From: Mauremys mutica
Lineage: Eukaryota; Chordata; Testudines; Geoemydidae
Reading direction: 5' to 3'
Length of the DNA stretch: 64,000 bases
Assembly (NCBI RefSeq): GCF_020497125.1
Contig: NC_059074.1
Coordinates: 193,435,415-193,499,414 of the forward strand
Under the pieces are notes generated by a model that worked only from the letters and a program-made list of their open reading frames with translations, was not told the DNA's origin and searched no databases. Below are positions 22,941 to 34,223 of the stretch, in pieces; the stretch's first letter is position 1, and the number at the start of each line of letters is the position of its first letter. The translations under genes were made by a program, and so were the position numbers.

Positions 22941-23195
22941 TGACAGGTTTCAAAAAAGAATTAAATAACTTCATGGAGGATAGGTCCATCAATGGCTATT
23001 AGCCAGGATGGGTAGGGATGGCGTCCCTAGCCTCTGTTTGCCAGAAGCTGGGAATGGGCAACCGGGGATGGATCACTTGACAATTACCTGTTCTGTTCAT
23101 TCCCTCTGGGGCACCTGGCATTGGCCATTGTCGGAAGACAAGATACTGGGCTAGAGGGACCTTTGGTCTGACCCAGTATGGCCGTTCTTATGTTC
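22941..23195 (+). mobile_element. CR1-type LINE 3' end
   Basis: It is recognised by GAGGATAGGTCCATCAATGG, CTATTAGCCAGGATGGG, TGGATCACTTGACAATTACC, CTGACCCAGTATGGCCG and a TTCTTATGTTC end, the 3' terminal region of a CR1 subfamily abundant in turtles. It is 5'-truncated and non-coding. The copy at 29279-29585 is the same region in reverse. Confidence 0.75.
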
Positions 23196-23204
23196 TTTTG
23201 TTAT

Positions 23205-23286
23205 TCAGCATTGGCTATTATCAGAAACAGGACAATGAGCTTGAAGAACCATTGGTCTGCTCCTGTGACATGACTATCCCTATGTT
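23205..23286 (+). mobile_element. Older CR1 3' tail adjacent to the first
   Basis: The order of words (CATTGGCTATTATCAGAAAC, ACCATTGGTCTG, ATGACTATCCCTATGTTG) parallels the last 80 bp of the preceding CR1 (CATTGGCCATTGTCGGAAGA, CCTTTGGTCTGACC, TATGGCCGTTCTTATGTTC), with more substitutions. It looks like a diverged second copy of the tail. Confidence 0.5.
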
Positions 23287-25396
23287 GTTTCCCCCTTACT
23301 TTGTCACTAATGGGCAGATTCTGCTTCCAAGACTCATATGGAATAATACCTTAGTTATGGGCATTCCCATTTAAATGAAAGAGACTACTTGCAGATTAAA
23401 TTACAGAGCTGGTAAAAAAAAATTAAATGAAAAGTGTATGAGTTTGGGGGGAGGGGTTGTATTTGTTGTGTTGGTAAATAACATTTTTCCAAACTGAAAC
23501 ATTTCATGAAAGTCTATTGACATTTTAAAAATATTTTGCCACATTTTTATCAGAAATGTTATTAAATCCATTACAGATAATTTGAGGTTGCTGAGAACTA
23601 GGTTTTTCGGTAAATCATTTAAGTGGTTTGCTCAATCAGAGCTTGCATGCTCCTCAGACCAGATTCCTCCTAAAGACAATATAAACATGGTATTTCTTTA
23701 CATCTATTTCTCAGTGTCATCAATTGTTACAGTTGCTGCATTCGTCTGTTGTAATAATTTAATGTGCACTACAAAACTCCTATGTAGTGCCACATTTTGC
23801 AAAACCATGCAAATAATTCTTCAAGATCGCCCCAGATATCACAAACCTTACAAGGGCAAAGAGAGGTCAGTGAATATTAACTACCAATATTGTACCTTGA
23901 GACAGTGTTCCATGTAGAAAACTGTGAGAGATGTGCTTATTTCACCACCTTATTCCACATCACACATCACACACACATTAGAACATTATTTTTGTGTTTT
24001 AAAAAAAAGACATAATAACACCAGACATAATCCCAATGGAAATTAGAATACACACATTTTCTCATCCATCTTTATTTAACAACCAGGAGTGTTTTAATAA
24101 CTGAAACTCAGCAAGAAGATTGTCTGGAAACAAAAGAGAGTCCTTTGGGGTAACTTTCAAATTTCACTTTTATGTTTTGCATGAACTTTAGATGAACATT
24201 TTTTTCAGTAACATACCATTTGATAGATTGTACCAAACATAGGGTGCTGACTAACTTGGTTTTCTGTATGTGTTTCTCGCTCAACATAAAACAGCCAAGT
24301 AGATGTTTATGAAATCGTCCGTATTAATAGTCTTTAATATGGTGACAAAGAAAGAAACCCATGTTTCAGTGTTTTTAGTAGATGTCCATATCAGTATTTC
24401 AAAGGTAAACATAAAAGTCAATATATCCCTGCATGAAAAGACTGTACTTCTGGAATTCTGCAGTATGGCTCCCATCAGTGCTTCCCCTTCTGCTGGCAGC
24501 ACCAGTGGGGTTTTTTCTCCTGAAAGTGCCCAATCTACCCACCCCTGTCTTTAACTGAGGAACTGTTCATGATGCTGCAGGGGCAACAGACATCTTTTTG
24601 TAGGTGGTGGGGCATTCCATAATTGCAAAAACTGTTCAATGGAAGACCTAGCAGTTCAGGAGTTTGATCATTCATACTGTTTTTGTTCAGGTTCAGATGA
24701 GTGGCATCTAAAAGTTGATACCTGTTCAGTAGTCCATGTAAAATGAGTTGGTTGTCTCAGTTCAACTACTGATGGACACTTCACAAAACCACAAAAATGC
24801 TGGTGGGCTCTTGTTGACAGTCTCTGCGAAGAGAAAGAGAATGGAGTGGTGTGGATTGGATTAGTGGGGTTCGGTTGGACGTCTTCCATCTCTAGTGCTG
24901 TAGTCCCTCCAGGGCAGGCTTCTAGGCAGCAGAACATCTGCCAACCTAGTTACATCCTCTGGGTTAAAAAGAGCCTCAAGGTCAATCCAACCCCTTTTGC
25001 AAACACTACATTTGCTTTAAAATAAATGGTTTACTGTACCAAATATAATCCATTGCAATTAATATTATTCCTCCTCATTATGAGTCCACAAAGATTCAAT
25101 ACCATGATCAGAGCAAAACACCCGTTGCATTCTTTATGCTCCTATATGGTTTTCCATTTTCAGTAATCTTGTCGTATGGATTTTAGGACTCTCCCACTAG
25201 AGTATTTCCATAGCAGTCAAGATGGCAGAGCTCAGATCTCTATTTCTGCAGAGCCTTGGAGTTAAATGGTGTGCCTGAGATTCACACACCAACACTCAGC
25301 TTCCTCGTGCAATCACAGTAATTGCATACAGAATTATAGCAAGCCAATGTGCATACATTTTTTCAAATAGATCTTAATCCTCTTTTTCTGAGAATA
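23287..25396. other. No gene recognised
   Basis: AT-rich sequence with short frames only. Nothing matches a domain or repeat I can name. Confidence 0.4.
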
Positions 25397-25633
25397 CTGC
25401 TCTTAAATATCAGAGAGGTAGCCGTGTTAGTCTGGTTCTGTAAAAGCAGCAAAGAATCCTGTGGCACCTTATAGACTAACAGACGTTTTGCAGCATGAGC
25501 TTTCGTGGGTGAATGCCCACTTCGTCAGATGCAAGACTTGCATCCGACGAAGTGGGCATTCACCCACGAAAGCTCATGCTGCAAAACGTCTGTTAGTCTA
25601 TAAGGTGCCACAGGATTCTTTGCTGCTCTTAAA
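25397..25633. mobile_element. Fold-back insertion with 11-bp TSD
   Basis: Flanked by CTGCTCTTAAA at 25397-25407 and again at 25623-25633. The insert begins TATCAGAGAGGTAGCCGTGT (a known turtle repeat head). From 25445 to 25627 it is an inverted repeat with arms of 91 bp around a single centre base at 25536. I see one mismatch, at 25527. The right arm stops short of the head sequence, so the insertion is one full unit joined tail-to-tail to a truncated inverted unit. An 11-bp TSD suggests target-primed reverse transcription rather than a cut-and-paste transposase. The near-identical arms suggest both were made in one event. Confidence 0.75.
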
Positions 25634-25747
25634 GGACATTTTTTAAAGGTATTCTGTCAGAGGAATACCTAATTCTTACAATTTGGGGTTCCGTTGTTTT
25701 CAAAGTCTCTGTTTATGGCAGATAGCCTTTTTCTGTCTTCCTGTTCT

Positions 25748-25779
25748 TAATAATAATAATAATAATAATTAATAATAAA
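25748..25779. repeat. (AAT)n microsatellite
   Basis: About ten AAT units with one interruption. Confidence 0.85.
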
Positions 25780-25799
25780 AAGTTGAGCCAGAATATACT

Positions 25800-26399
25800 C
25801 TATCCGGTTCACTTCCCCATAACCCAGTAGGTTATATACATAGAGGAGGAGAATTCGTTTTCCAGAAAAACAGCACAACTTATTCTCAAAGGGATGTTAA
25901 GTAAATCCAGGTACAAATTTGGAAGATGGGGAAAGTCTTGAGGAGACTATTTAAACAAATCCACAGTTAGTCATAAGAATAATAGAACCACAAGGTTCTA
26001 TGAGTCTGACAATGTCACTCAAATGAGCTTCAGAAATTTGTGGGCATATGGATAGCCGTAGATATGTTGATGCTGGAGGTGATCCACTGGGGTATTCCAC
26101 AGAGCTCAAACATTTTCCCAAACACCTATTAATTCACTCCTCAAAGGCACATGCCAGACACACTGTTCCACCTATTACTGCTGAGAGATTTTGTGATGTG
26201 TACTCTGCCTTCTCTGTGGTTTCCAGTGGAAGGCAGGAGAGGGATTTTACATCCAACACACCAAATGCACCCAAGTAAAATCCAGGATGCAGACCCTAAA
26301 TGCAAGTCTGACAGCAATATCACCCAGAGATTTGACTTCAGTAGATTTCACCTGCATTTGCTAGTATAAGAATGCTACAGGTAATGTATCAGGTTTGCT
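25800..26399. other. No certain feature; may be 5' remains of the DIRS relic
   Basis: A plus-strand frame at 26048-26278 and general position suggest an upstream part of the DIRS-like relic, but no motif confirms it. Confidence 0.25.
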
Positions 26400-28350
26400 C
26401 TTTTTTTAAAGGCCATTTCCAATATAAACCTTTTGATGTCCCCAGGGGTTTTCACAAAGCTCTTTATAATGCTAATTGCAGATGTGAAGGAGAAGGAAAT
26501 TTACATCTGTCCTCTCCTGGATGACCTGATAAGAAGAGCCCTGATGATTAGAATGCACTTCAGGATACAGAGATATCCATTGTCTTCCTTCAGGACTCTG
26601 ATCGACAGCAAAAATTCATCTAATCTTGGTACAAAGAATTCAGCACCTATGGGTGATCACAGATAGCTGGGAGGAAAGAGTTCATATTTCAGAAGAAAGG
26701 AAGCTGAAGATTGTATCAACTGTTCATCAGATCTCTACATCCAGAATGGTAACACTGAGGTCACGAATAAAGCTACTGGGGATGTAATTTTCATGCATCA
26801 AGAGGTCACATGCACCCATTTCTATAGGAGGTTTATGTGAAATGTCATGCTGTCTGTCCAACCAGCTCACACATCCAACCTAAACTTCAGGGTTACTTCT
26901 GAAGTTAATCCTTTCCCTCCAATGAGGGCTGATACCTAGTAAATCAGGGATCAGCAACCTTTGGTACACGGCCTGCCAGAGTAAGCCCCCTGACGGGCCA
27001 GGCCGGTTTGCTTACCAGCCGCGTCTGCAGGTTCGGCTGATTGCAGCTCCCACTGGCCATGGTTTGCCAACCTGGCCAATGGGGGCAGCGGGAAGTGGCA
27101 GCCAGCACATCCTTTGGCCTGCGCCACTTCCCGCAGCCCCCATTGGCCTGGAGCAGTGAACCGTAGCCAGTGGGAGCTGCGATCAGCCAAACCTGCGGAC
27201 ACGGCAGGTAAACAAACCAGCCCAGCCTGCCAGGGGGCTTACCCTGGCAGGCTGCGTGCCAAAGGTTGTCGATTCCTGTAATAAATTCACAAAAGGTCAC
27301 CCTATCTCTGAACTAAGGAGAATTATACTAACAGTAACATGAGGCCATTGTTCTTGCCTTTTCAAAAGAATCTCCTTAGGCAGGGTCTGATAGTTCATTG
27401 CACTTTGGAAGAAGGATAGTTTAAAAAGTTTGGATGTTAGAAAAGACCAAACTATCCAAAAAATACTCTGTCAAGGTAAATGAGATCCATATTCAGCACC
27501 CATTAAAATCCAGGGCAAGACTCTCATTTACTTCATTGACTACTAGATCTGGCCCTGAGTCCCTGTTGACATCCAAGAAAATCCTACTAATAAAGTCTAC
27601 TGAATTCAGACATTGATGTGATGCAGAAAGAATTAATGAAAGAACAAGAAAAAACAGGCATATTTGTGATTTCTTCCAAGACAAAGAGATCCTCATCTTA
27701 CAGTTGAGCACCCTGAGGATTCAGATATCAGTTATCTCAGACTTAATTTATGTCAACAAACTGGGGTTCATTTCATCCCTTCTGATAGTGTCAGGTTACT
27801 GAGAGCAGCTTTACTTATAAAACCCCATTGGGATTCCATAGATTTTCATCATGGAACCTAATATGAGTATTGTAAGTCCTAAGAAAGATTTCCTATAAGC
27901 CCCTTCTAAAGGTTTCCTAATATTTCTTAACCATAAAGTAGCATGCTTGGTAGTCATCATAACCTTGGTTAAAAATAATCTGTGAACATGGCAGTTTATC
28001 TGCAGAAACCCAATATTGCACCATTCCTAATGACAATGTTGTGCTAAAAGAAGTCCAAATATCCAAAGATTAACTCTATATTCCGCTGGTCACAAGATAT
28101 AATCCTACTATCCCTCTGTCTGCACAGAGGCATTGGAAGGAGATAGAGCCTATGTTTTATGTCAGCCATAAGTGATTCCCCCACATCTCTCTCCATAAAT
28201 CTTTTGACTAAGACTGTAAGGGTGTTACTTCTCAGTTTGTGGCCCTATTGATGACTGTTATACAGACCTTCTTAATTACTCCTGTAATATCACACCTCTC
28301 ATTGTCACACTTCAGTTGTCTGAGTACTTCACTCTATTGACATCCTCTTC
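26400..28350 (+). mobile_element. Decayed DIRS-type retroelement (RT and recombinase remains)
   Basis: DIRS elements encode a reverse transcriptase/RNase H and a tyrosine recombinase. The frame at 26433-26666 reads PGVFTKLFIML, then YICPLLDDLIRRA, which corresponds to the RT block PRVFTK...PYLDDW seen intact in the DIRS element at 62 kb, with the catalytic Y changed to L. Further on (26700-26800) KLKIVSTVHQIS and LGM-FSCI fit the region after the RT. Near 28060-28130 another frame reads KYPKINSIFRWSQDIILLSL, which I associate with the recombinase core of this family. The element is cut by a hAT MITE at 26945-27278 and full of stops and shifts. Both outer ends are uncertain. Confidence 0.5.
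26937..27286. mobile_element. hAT MITE, 334 bp, with 8-bp TSD
   Basis: The element at 26945-27278 has ends CAGGGATCAGCAACCTTTGG and CCAAAGGTTGTCGATTCCTG. It is flanked by TAGTAAAT (26937-26944) and TAATAAAT (27279-27286), an 8-bp duplication with one change. The GC-rich interior is a large imperfect palindrome (GCAGCGGGAAGTGGC with GCGCCACTTCCCGC, CCCACTGGCCATGG with AGCCAGTGGG). It interrupts the DIRS-type relic. Confidence 0.87.
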
Positions 28351-29278
28351 ATTATTTTCCTGATTCTTGTGCTCTTGCATTAGTACAACACACACTTTTC
28401 CCTCCTCAGCTTTCAGCAATAATATCCTGAACTTTCTGAGGAATAACCAGACAGTCATATTGTTCTTTGAGAGAAGGCAGTAGGAACTGCTTATCTGCAG
28501 GGGACATCTTTGATTTCTCTTACTCTCCTTTTGTTCCAAAGAGGGTGATCAAATGAATTCCAAATTCTCTCCTGGGTTTTCCCCTTTTGGGTAAAGAACA
28601 TGCGCACATGTGTGCGCACAACTCCCCCCACGCCACGCCACGCCACGCATCCCTTCTCCAGTGCTGTAAAATAGAAAGTAAAGGCGATATCCCTTCCAGG
28701 AAATAGATATCTAATACATCATCAGCATTGTCATTATGATGTATTAATGCAATGCATCATCAGAGACCTGTCAGGGAGAAGATTTATGACTCAAAAATAC
28801 ATTATAGTATAGAAAGGCATCAGGGACAGAGTTGACTGAAGGTTTATTTTTCTAAATTAAGGACTTCTAAAGTAAGTTTAAAAATTATGAAGTAGTAGAG
28901 GTGGAAGGGTCACAGAAAAGAGGCTTGATTCAAAAACAATAGACGGGCTCATGAGGATTCATAAGTGTATGAATATTGTATTTTTTCCCCCAGTGTGGTT
29001 TATATAAGGTCTTGGAAGCTTAGCGTTTCATATAATGTAAGCCCCAAGTTTAAAAAAAATATTCACGTTTATTTTAACCAGCCTGAATTAGGTTTTATTC
29101 TTTTTAAAAAAAACAAATTCACCAAGGAATAAAAATTATCAGTTGTGCTAACAAAACATTTTCTGTTAGAAAAGCACATTCGCTTTGGCCAAGTGTGGCC
29201 TATTTAGGAAGAATAGACCTGATCCAAAGGCCACTAAAGCCAGTGGGAGCCTTTCCATTAACTTCACTGGATTTTGGA
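28351..29278. other. No gene; short CCACG tandem array
   Basis: The only structured item is four units of CCACG-type repeats at about 28629-28648, next to a purine/pyrimidine-alternating CGCACATGTGTGCGCAC palindrome-like run. The remainder is unassigned. Confidence 0.5.
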
Positions 29279-29585
29279 ATAAGCGCATAAGAACGGCCAT
29301 ACTGGGTCAGACGAATGGTCCATCTAGCCCAGTATCCTGTTGTCTAACAGTGACCATTGTCAGATGCCTCAGAGGGCATGAACAGAACAGGGCAATTATC
29401 AAGAGATCTATCCAGTCCCATCTTCTGGCAGTCAGAGGCTTAGGGACACCCAGAGCATGGGGTTGCATTCCTGACCATCTTGGCTAATAGCCATTGATGG
29501 TTCTATCCTCCATGAACTTATCTAGTTCTTTTTTGAACCCAGTTATACTTTTGGCCTTCACACCATCCCCTGGCAACCAATCAGG
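29279..29585 (-). mobile_element. CR1-type LINE 3' end, reverse orientation
   Basis: It starts CATAAGAACGGCCATACTGG with GTCAGACGAATGGTCCATCT and continues through GGCTAATAGCCATTGATGG and CTTATCTAGTTCTTTTTTGA. This is the reverse complement of the CR1 tail at 22941-23195, extended about 60 bp further into the element. It is non-coding. Confidence 0.75.
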
Positions 29586-30660
29586 CCCCATATGCCCCAT
29601 TGTAAAGCTATGAAACTTGGCAGATCTGTGAAATTGTAACTTAAAGATATCTGACTAGTAGGACAAACTTTTCCTTCTTGCCAAAAATGCTTAATGTAAT
29701 TACAGTCAGGCCTGCTTCTCCCATGCTTAATTCATCCATATGTTTGGATATATGGAAATGTTAACTGGTAAAGAATCCCACAGCGTGCAGCTGTAAAGAT
29801 GTGCCAAGGCTCTGTTAATCTGAAGGGTTTATTTTGTTGTTTGGTTGGGTTTTTTTTAATTCAGGCAAACAAGGGGAGTTTGCATACTGCTTACTGCAGA
29901 ATGTTATTAACTTTGTTAGCATTTTGTATTTTGGAAATTTAAGAAAAATACATAAAGTTAGAGCCTGTTTTAGAGGGAAAGAGGCTATTCAGTAACAATT
30001 ATAAACAGAAAGACACCAGAAACTTACTTTCCACATTCTGCTTCTATCTAAAAGCAGCTGCAAAATATCTGCTTCTCCCACATTATTCATGATTTCTGTT
30101 GACTTTCTGTATATATTTGACAGCCTGCTTTGTCCTGTTGCATTTCTTTGTACTGCTTATATTATCGATCCGCGTCCCATAACTTTTACATGTAATGTTT
30201 TGAACAATGAATGTAATGATTATCTATCATCAGTGTGAGTTAAACACCAAAATTGCTTATAGGTTACAGCATACCTTTGCTTGGTAGCACCTGACTTAAT
30301 CATAGATAGGGGCTTCATTAGGCCTTGATCCTGCTAATACTTACACCTTAAAATCAGCTTCACCAATGAGACTGCTTACATGCTTAAAGTTAAACATATA
30401 TGTAAGGTCAGGGACTAAGTTATCAGAAAAACTGTCAAGAAGAGAAAAAAGTGGAGGAAGGCTAAACTAGCACAGTAGGTGCCATACCAAAAAAAGCCAA
30501 AAAAAGTTCCAGATGCATCACTGCCAAGAAAAAAAAAGTAAACTCAAGTTTGCCAGCTTTGCAAATAAGGAAATGTTTTGTTGGTATTCTTCAAACTTTC
30601 CCTTTTCCCCAAAAATGTCATAATTGCCAAATTTCCAAACAAAGGAGACTGTTAGGGCTA
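29586..30660. other. No gene; one short palindromic repeat relic
   Basis: A diverged member of the GGCC...GATCCTGC palindromic family lies at about 30322-30420 (GGCCTTGATCCTGCTAATAC, later GCTTAAAGTTAAACAT). Elsewhere nothing is recognised. Confidence 0.45.
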
Positions 30661-30845
30661 GGCGGTGAGATAGCTCAGTGGTTTGAGCATTAGCCTGCTA
30701 AACCTAGCATTATGAGTTCAATCCTTGAGTGGACTACTTAGGGAGCTGGGGCAAAATCAGTACTTAGTCCTGCTAGCGAAGGCAGAGGGCTGGACTTGAT
30801 GACTTTCCAGTTCTATGAGATAGGTATATCTCCATATATTATTAT
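30661..30845 (+). mobile_element. tRNA-derived turtle SINE
   Basis: The head is tRNA-like with both internal Pol III promoter boxes: A box TAGCTCAGTGG (30671-30681) and B box GAGTTCAATCC (30714-30724), 32 bp apart. The body runs ACTTAGGGAGCTGGGGCAAA, AATCAGTACTTAGTCCTGCT, GAAGGCAGAGGGCTGGACTT. The tail CCAGTTCTATGA resembles a CR1 3' end, which would let CR1 machinery mobilise it. This matches the Pol III SINEs described from hidden-necked turtles as I know them. It is not a functional tRNA: the cloverleaf is not maintained. Confidence 0.85.
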
Positions 30846-31562
30846 TTCAAGTTAATGCACCAGTCTTTCACCTCTTGAGCTCTTGGTTTAAACCTGATTG
30901 AAATCATTGGAAGAAAAGCAAGATGTAACATACCTTAAAAATTGATTCTGAGGTCTTATAAAGAAGGTCCTACTTGGAAGAAAATGTTTGTAGCACAGAA
31001 GGTCAGAGAAGTTAATCATCTGTCTTCTTCTGCACCCATCCAAGGCAACTGATTGGCAGCAAGTTTAGCCAAGGTAAAGGAAACTTTGTCATCAAGTTCT
31101 TTGGATGCCAGCTACAGAGTCAGAGAGCTGTGTTGGGTGCACGCAGAGATTGTGCTCATTCTTATACATGTCCTGGAGTCTTTGATGTTTCAGAAAGCTA
31201 GATTCATGCAACTTCCCAGCTGACAGGAATGTACTGATTTTTATTCTTTCAATCAGATTTCCTTTCTTTAACAATTTTAAATCAGAATGTCTTTTAAAAA
31301 CCACACTGTATTCAGTCTGGAAAAAAAACCTTCCCTTTGTGTAGACTTCAGAGAAATTTAACTGTGTGAAAAGACATAACTGTAGTGGATTCATCATGAG
31401 CTCAAAGAAAGCTATTTTAAGACATTTTCATAAGTAGGCATATGCAATTGCTTATGTACAGTGCATATGACACAAATATTCAGTGTATACTTGTAAATTA
31501 GATAGAGGCCTTACTACCACCGTTGTGTCCCAAAGCAAGTACTCTCTTCTCTGTTAAGTTAG
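30846..31562. other. No gene recognised
   Basis: The minus-strand frame at 31397-31092 has no recognisable domain. I see no repeat boundaries. Confidence 0.4.
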
Positions 31563-31874
31563 GGAAGAAGGACTCATGGAGGGCAGTGGAAGCACTTCAA
31601 AGACATACTGAAAGTACATCTTAAAAAGGAAGGCACAACAAACTGGGAGGTCTTGGCACGGAACAGAACACAGTGCCACACCATTCACCAAGCCACAGCG
31701 CCCTTTGAGGGGAACAGATGTGCTCATGAGACAGAGACGCGACAAAGGAGGAAAGAAAGGGCACGACACTCCAGCCAACCACTACGTCTCCTCCAAGATT
31801 ACATCTGCCACTTCTGTGGGAAAATCTGCAGGGCAAGAATTGGGCTCCTCAGCCACTTAAAATCTCACCAATGA
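31563..31874 (+). pseudogene. LINE ORF C-terminus with C2H2-type zinc finger
   Basis: The open plus-strand frame, without stops for about 103 codons, reads GRRTHGGQWKHFKDILKVHL, then TNWEVLARNRTQCHTIHQAT, a basic KRARH-like run, and a C2H2 finger (YICHFCGKICRARIGLLSHL) before stop. The pattern G-G-Q-x-K-x-(F/Y)-K-D-x-L-K, then W-x-x-x-A-x-x-R, then C-x-x-C-(12)-H-(3-4)-H is the C-terminus of endonuclease/reverse-transcriptase ORFs of non-LTR elements found widely in animals. No RT core is visible upstream, so it is a 5'-truncated fragment. A fragment at 58.1-58.6 kb has the region that normally precedes this one. Confidence 0.65.
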
Positions 31875-33047
31875 ACGCCCCCTTGGCAGACATGATCCTC
31901 GCATCGAGGGATAGCTGAAGAAGATTAATGTAGATGAAATAAGATGAGTCAAAGGTGTTAACGTGACCCTGAAACTGTCCAATGTTAAACTAGAAAGAGT
32001 CTGTAAAAGGAAAAAAAACCCCTGTGACTGGCAGTCTCCTGGGTGGTAAGAGCTGACCTTGGGGAAAAGAGAAGTTAGCTGAGATGGGCTAGAGTTGTTG
32101 TTGTTAGTCCGATCCCGTTTTCTAGAAGATAAAGCAAGACAAACACACAAAAGGGGTGAGAAAGGTACCACAAAGATAGAAAATGAAGCTTCTGTTTCTG
32201 GTGTTGACTTTTACTGGGGACCTCATTGCTGGAGAGACACAAGAATGGCACACAATCTTATCAGCCACTCTGAGCCCTGGCAAATTGTATCACCATCAGA
32301 CTAGTTGGGGCGTTGCTTTGAGCTGCCTCCTTGGTCACAGAAGCATGACAAAATATACAGTCCTAGCTCTTAAAAAGAAGGAAAAGAGGGAGACAGAGGA
32401 AAGAGACGTAATAAGGTAGGGAAGGAAAGGAACAAATTGGGGGATGGGGGAGATCAAGTCTCACATGCCAGGCGGTATTTGGGATTTAGCTGGAGCCAAA
32501 GGAGGTGGAGATGACATTTGGGTCCCCTTCTCTGGCCCAGTCTGGTCAGGACATCTCTCAGGATCAGGATGACAAAGGCACAATGTTGTTGCACTGGATC
32601 CTGGGATCCCAGGAGATGGTGAGGGTGGCAGGTATACACACCTCATTTCCTCCTCTTTTGTCTTTCAGTCAGAGTACATAATAGTAGCCAGCTTTTTCCC
32701 CCAATCATGCTCTTAACACAGTTCATCCAATATATTAGTAGGCCCTTTTGTTTGCATTAATTCAGTCTTTCTGTCTCTTTTTCATAATTTTCCAATCAAC
32801 TTTTGTTGTGATAGGTTATTGTGACATTTTATGAACTTTCACTCACTTTTTACAATTGAGCTCACAATTAGGGGATACATTTGTAGGCCCAGCTATCACA
32901 ACAGCACCTAACAGGCTGTTCAAATACAGCAGTCACCATTAACATGTCAGTTCTACCCATGGTTACCACACAACCATATCTGAAATACTGGTTATTTTCC
33001 CCAAGAACAGGGGTATAATAGGGTGGAAAGGTTCTTCTGTTGACCCA
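31875..33047. other. No gene recognised
   Basis: Possibly 3' UTR of the LINE fragment just after 31875. Otherwise unassigned. Confidence 0.35.
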
Positions 33048-34223
33048 CTGTCACATTCTGGGGTATAATCCAGACCAATCAGGGGTGACCAGAAAGTGTC
33101 ACTACCTGCCCTGCAATGCTTCCTTCAAATGCTCTGCTGCTGTGGCTGACAGCCTGGATACAAACAACTGGCAGACAAGCATGCACTGAGTGTCTTTGTG
33201 TTAAGCAGCTCCGGTTCAGCAACTCTGACGCAGCCTGTTTGTTACATTCAATCACACTCTGGTATCCACCAACTTTGGCTACACCTGGCAAGATGACCCC
33301 CAACACTCTCCAGTTCAGAATTTTCCCAAAAACATGTGCTCTGCAATGTCCAGGACTCTCCTGGACCATTCAGAGGAATGATAGGGTTCATATTCTCATC
33401 TGAAAAGACAAAATGAGTACCTTATCACTTTAATTGGAGTTAACAAACACTTCAATTCCAACACAGCACTAGGTCAGTTTAGATTAAAAGTAAAACAAGT
33501 TTTAACAAAAGGAGATAGGATTTTAAATTTCAGGTATAAAGGATAGAGTTAGAAATGGTTACAAGTGAATAAAAGTGAAAAATGCTTTCTAGAAACTAAG
33601 ACTTAAAACTACAGTCTTGCTTCAATGTTAAGATTCTTACTACATTTCCTTCCAGCAAGACTGCTGATCTCATCCACCTCCTCCCTCCACTGGCCCCCGT
33701 GTGGTCAAAATCTCCCATAAAATCCAGAAGTGCTGAGGTTCTTTATTGTCTTGTGTGAAAGATACCTTGGGGTTCTTTGTGTTCTCTTTTATAGTCCAAT
33801 GAACCTTTGAAAAGAATTCTTCTGAAGGTTACCCTCCCACACACACCCAAATAAAATTCATTCAAGCTGTGAGAAAGGAGACCTGGAGTCTGGTAGTGAA
33901 GGAATTTCCATGCTTATTTCTTCCCTACTGGTGTTTGCTAAAATGCAAATTGATCTTTTTCTGCCCTCTCTGATTGCCAGGTGATTGCTATTCAACTCTG
34001 CTGCCACCTGGCTAGAGGTGTTGGCTTGTCCGTTATCTGAAAGAGACCAGTTTACCCACTCCCCAGACTTGTCTGGCAAATACATTTTAGTTCCACATTT
34101 CCTTCATATTTGTATTGCGCCTTGGATGTTTACCGTACATACATCATGCAAGAATATTAATGATCAATATGTTATTACTTTTCCAATGATACCTTATGTG
34201 ACATAACCGACACAGTTTATGAC
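33048..34223. mobile_element. Candidate LTR-derived or retroelement repeat
   Basis: The stretch from TGTCACATTCTGGGG (33048) to CACAGTTTATGACA (34223) has short inverted ends (TGTCA...TGACA). It also contains phrases I associate with a high-copy turtle repeat (CCCCGTGTGGTCAAAATCTC, GTTACCCTCCCACACACACC, AACTCTGCTGCCACCTGGCT). No target duplication is visible at these ends, so the boundaries and LTR nature are doubtful. Confidence 0.33.

Noticed and set aside
26048..26278. Plus-strand frame as 5' part of the DIRS relic
   Set aside because: Position is suggestive, but no DIRS motif can be read in it.
28629..28648. Short CCACG tandem array as a possible CRISPR-like or regulatory array
   Set aside because: Only about four 5-bp units with no spacers; a simple microsatellite in a vertebrate context.
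30661..30735. A functional tRNA gene
   Set aside because: A and B boxes are present, but the cloverleaf stems are not kept and the sequence continues into a SINE body.
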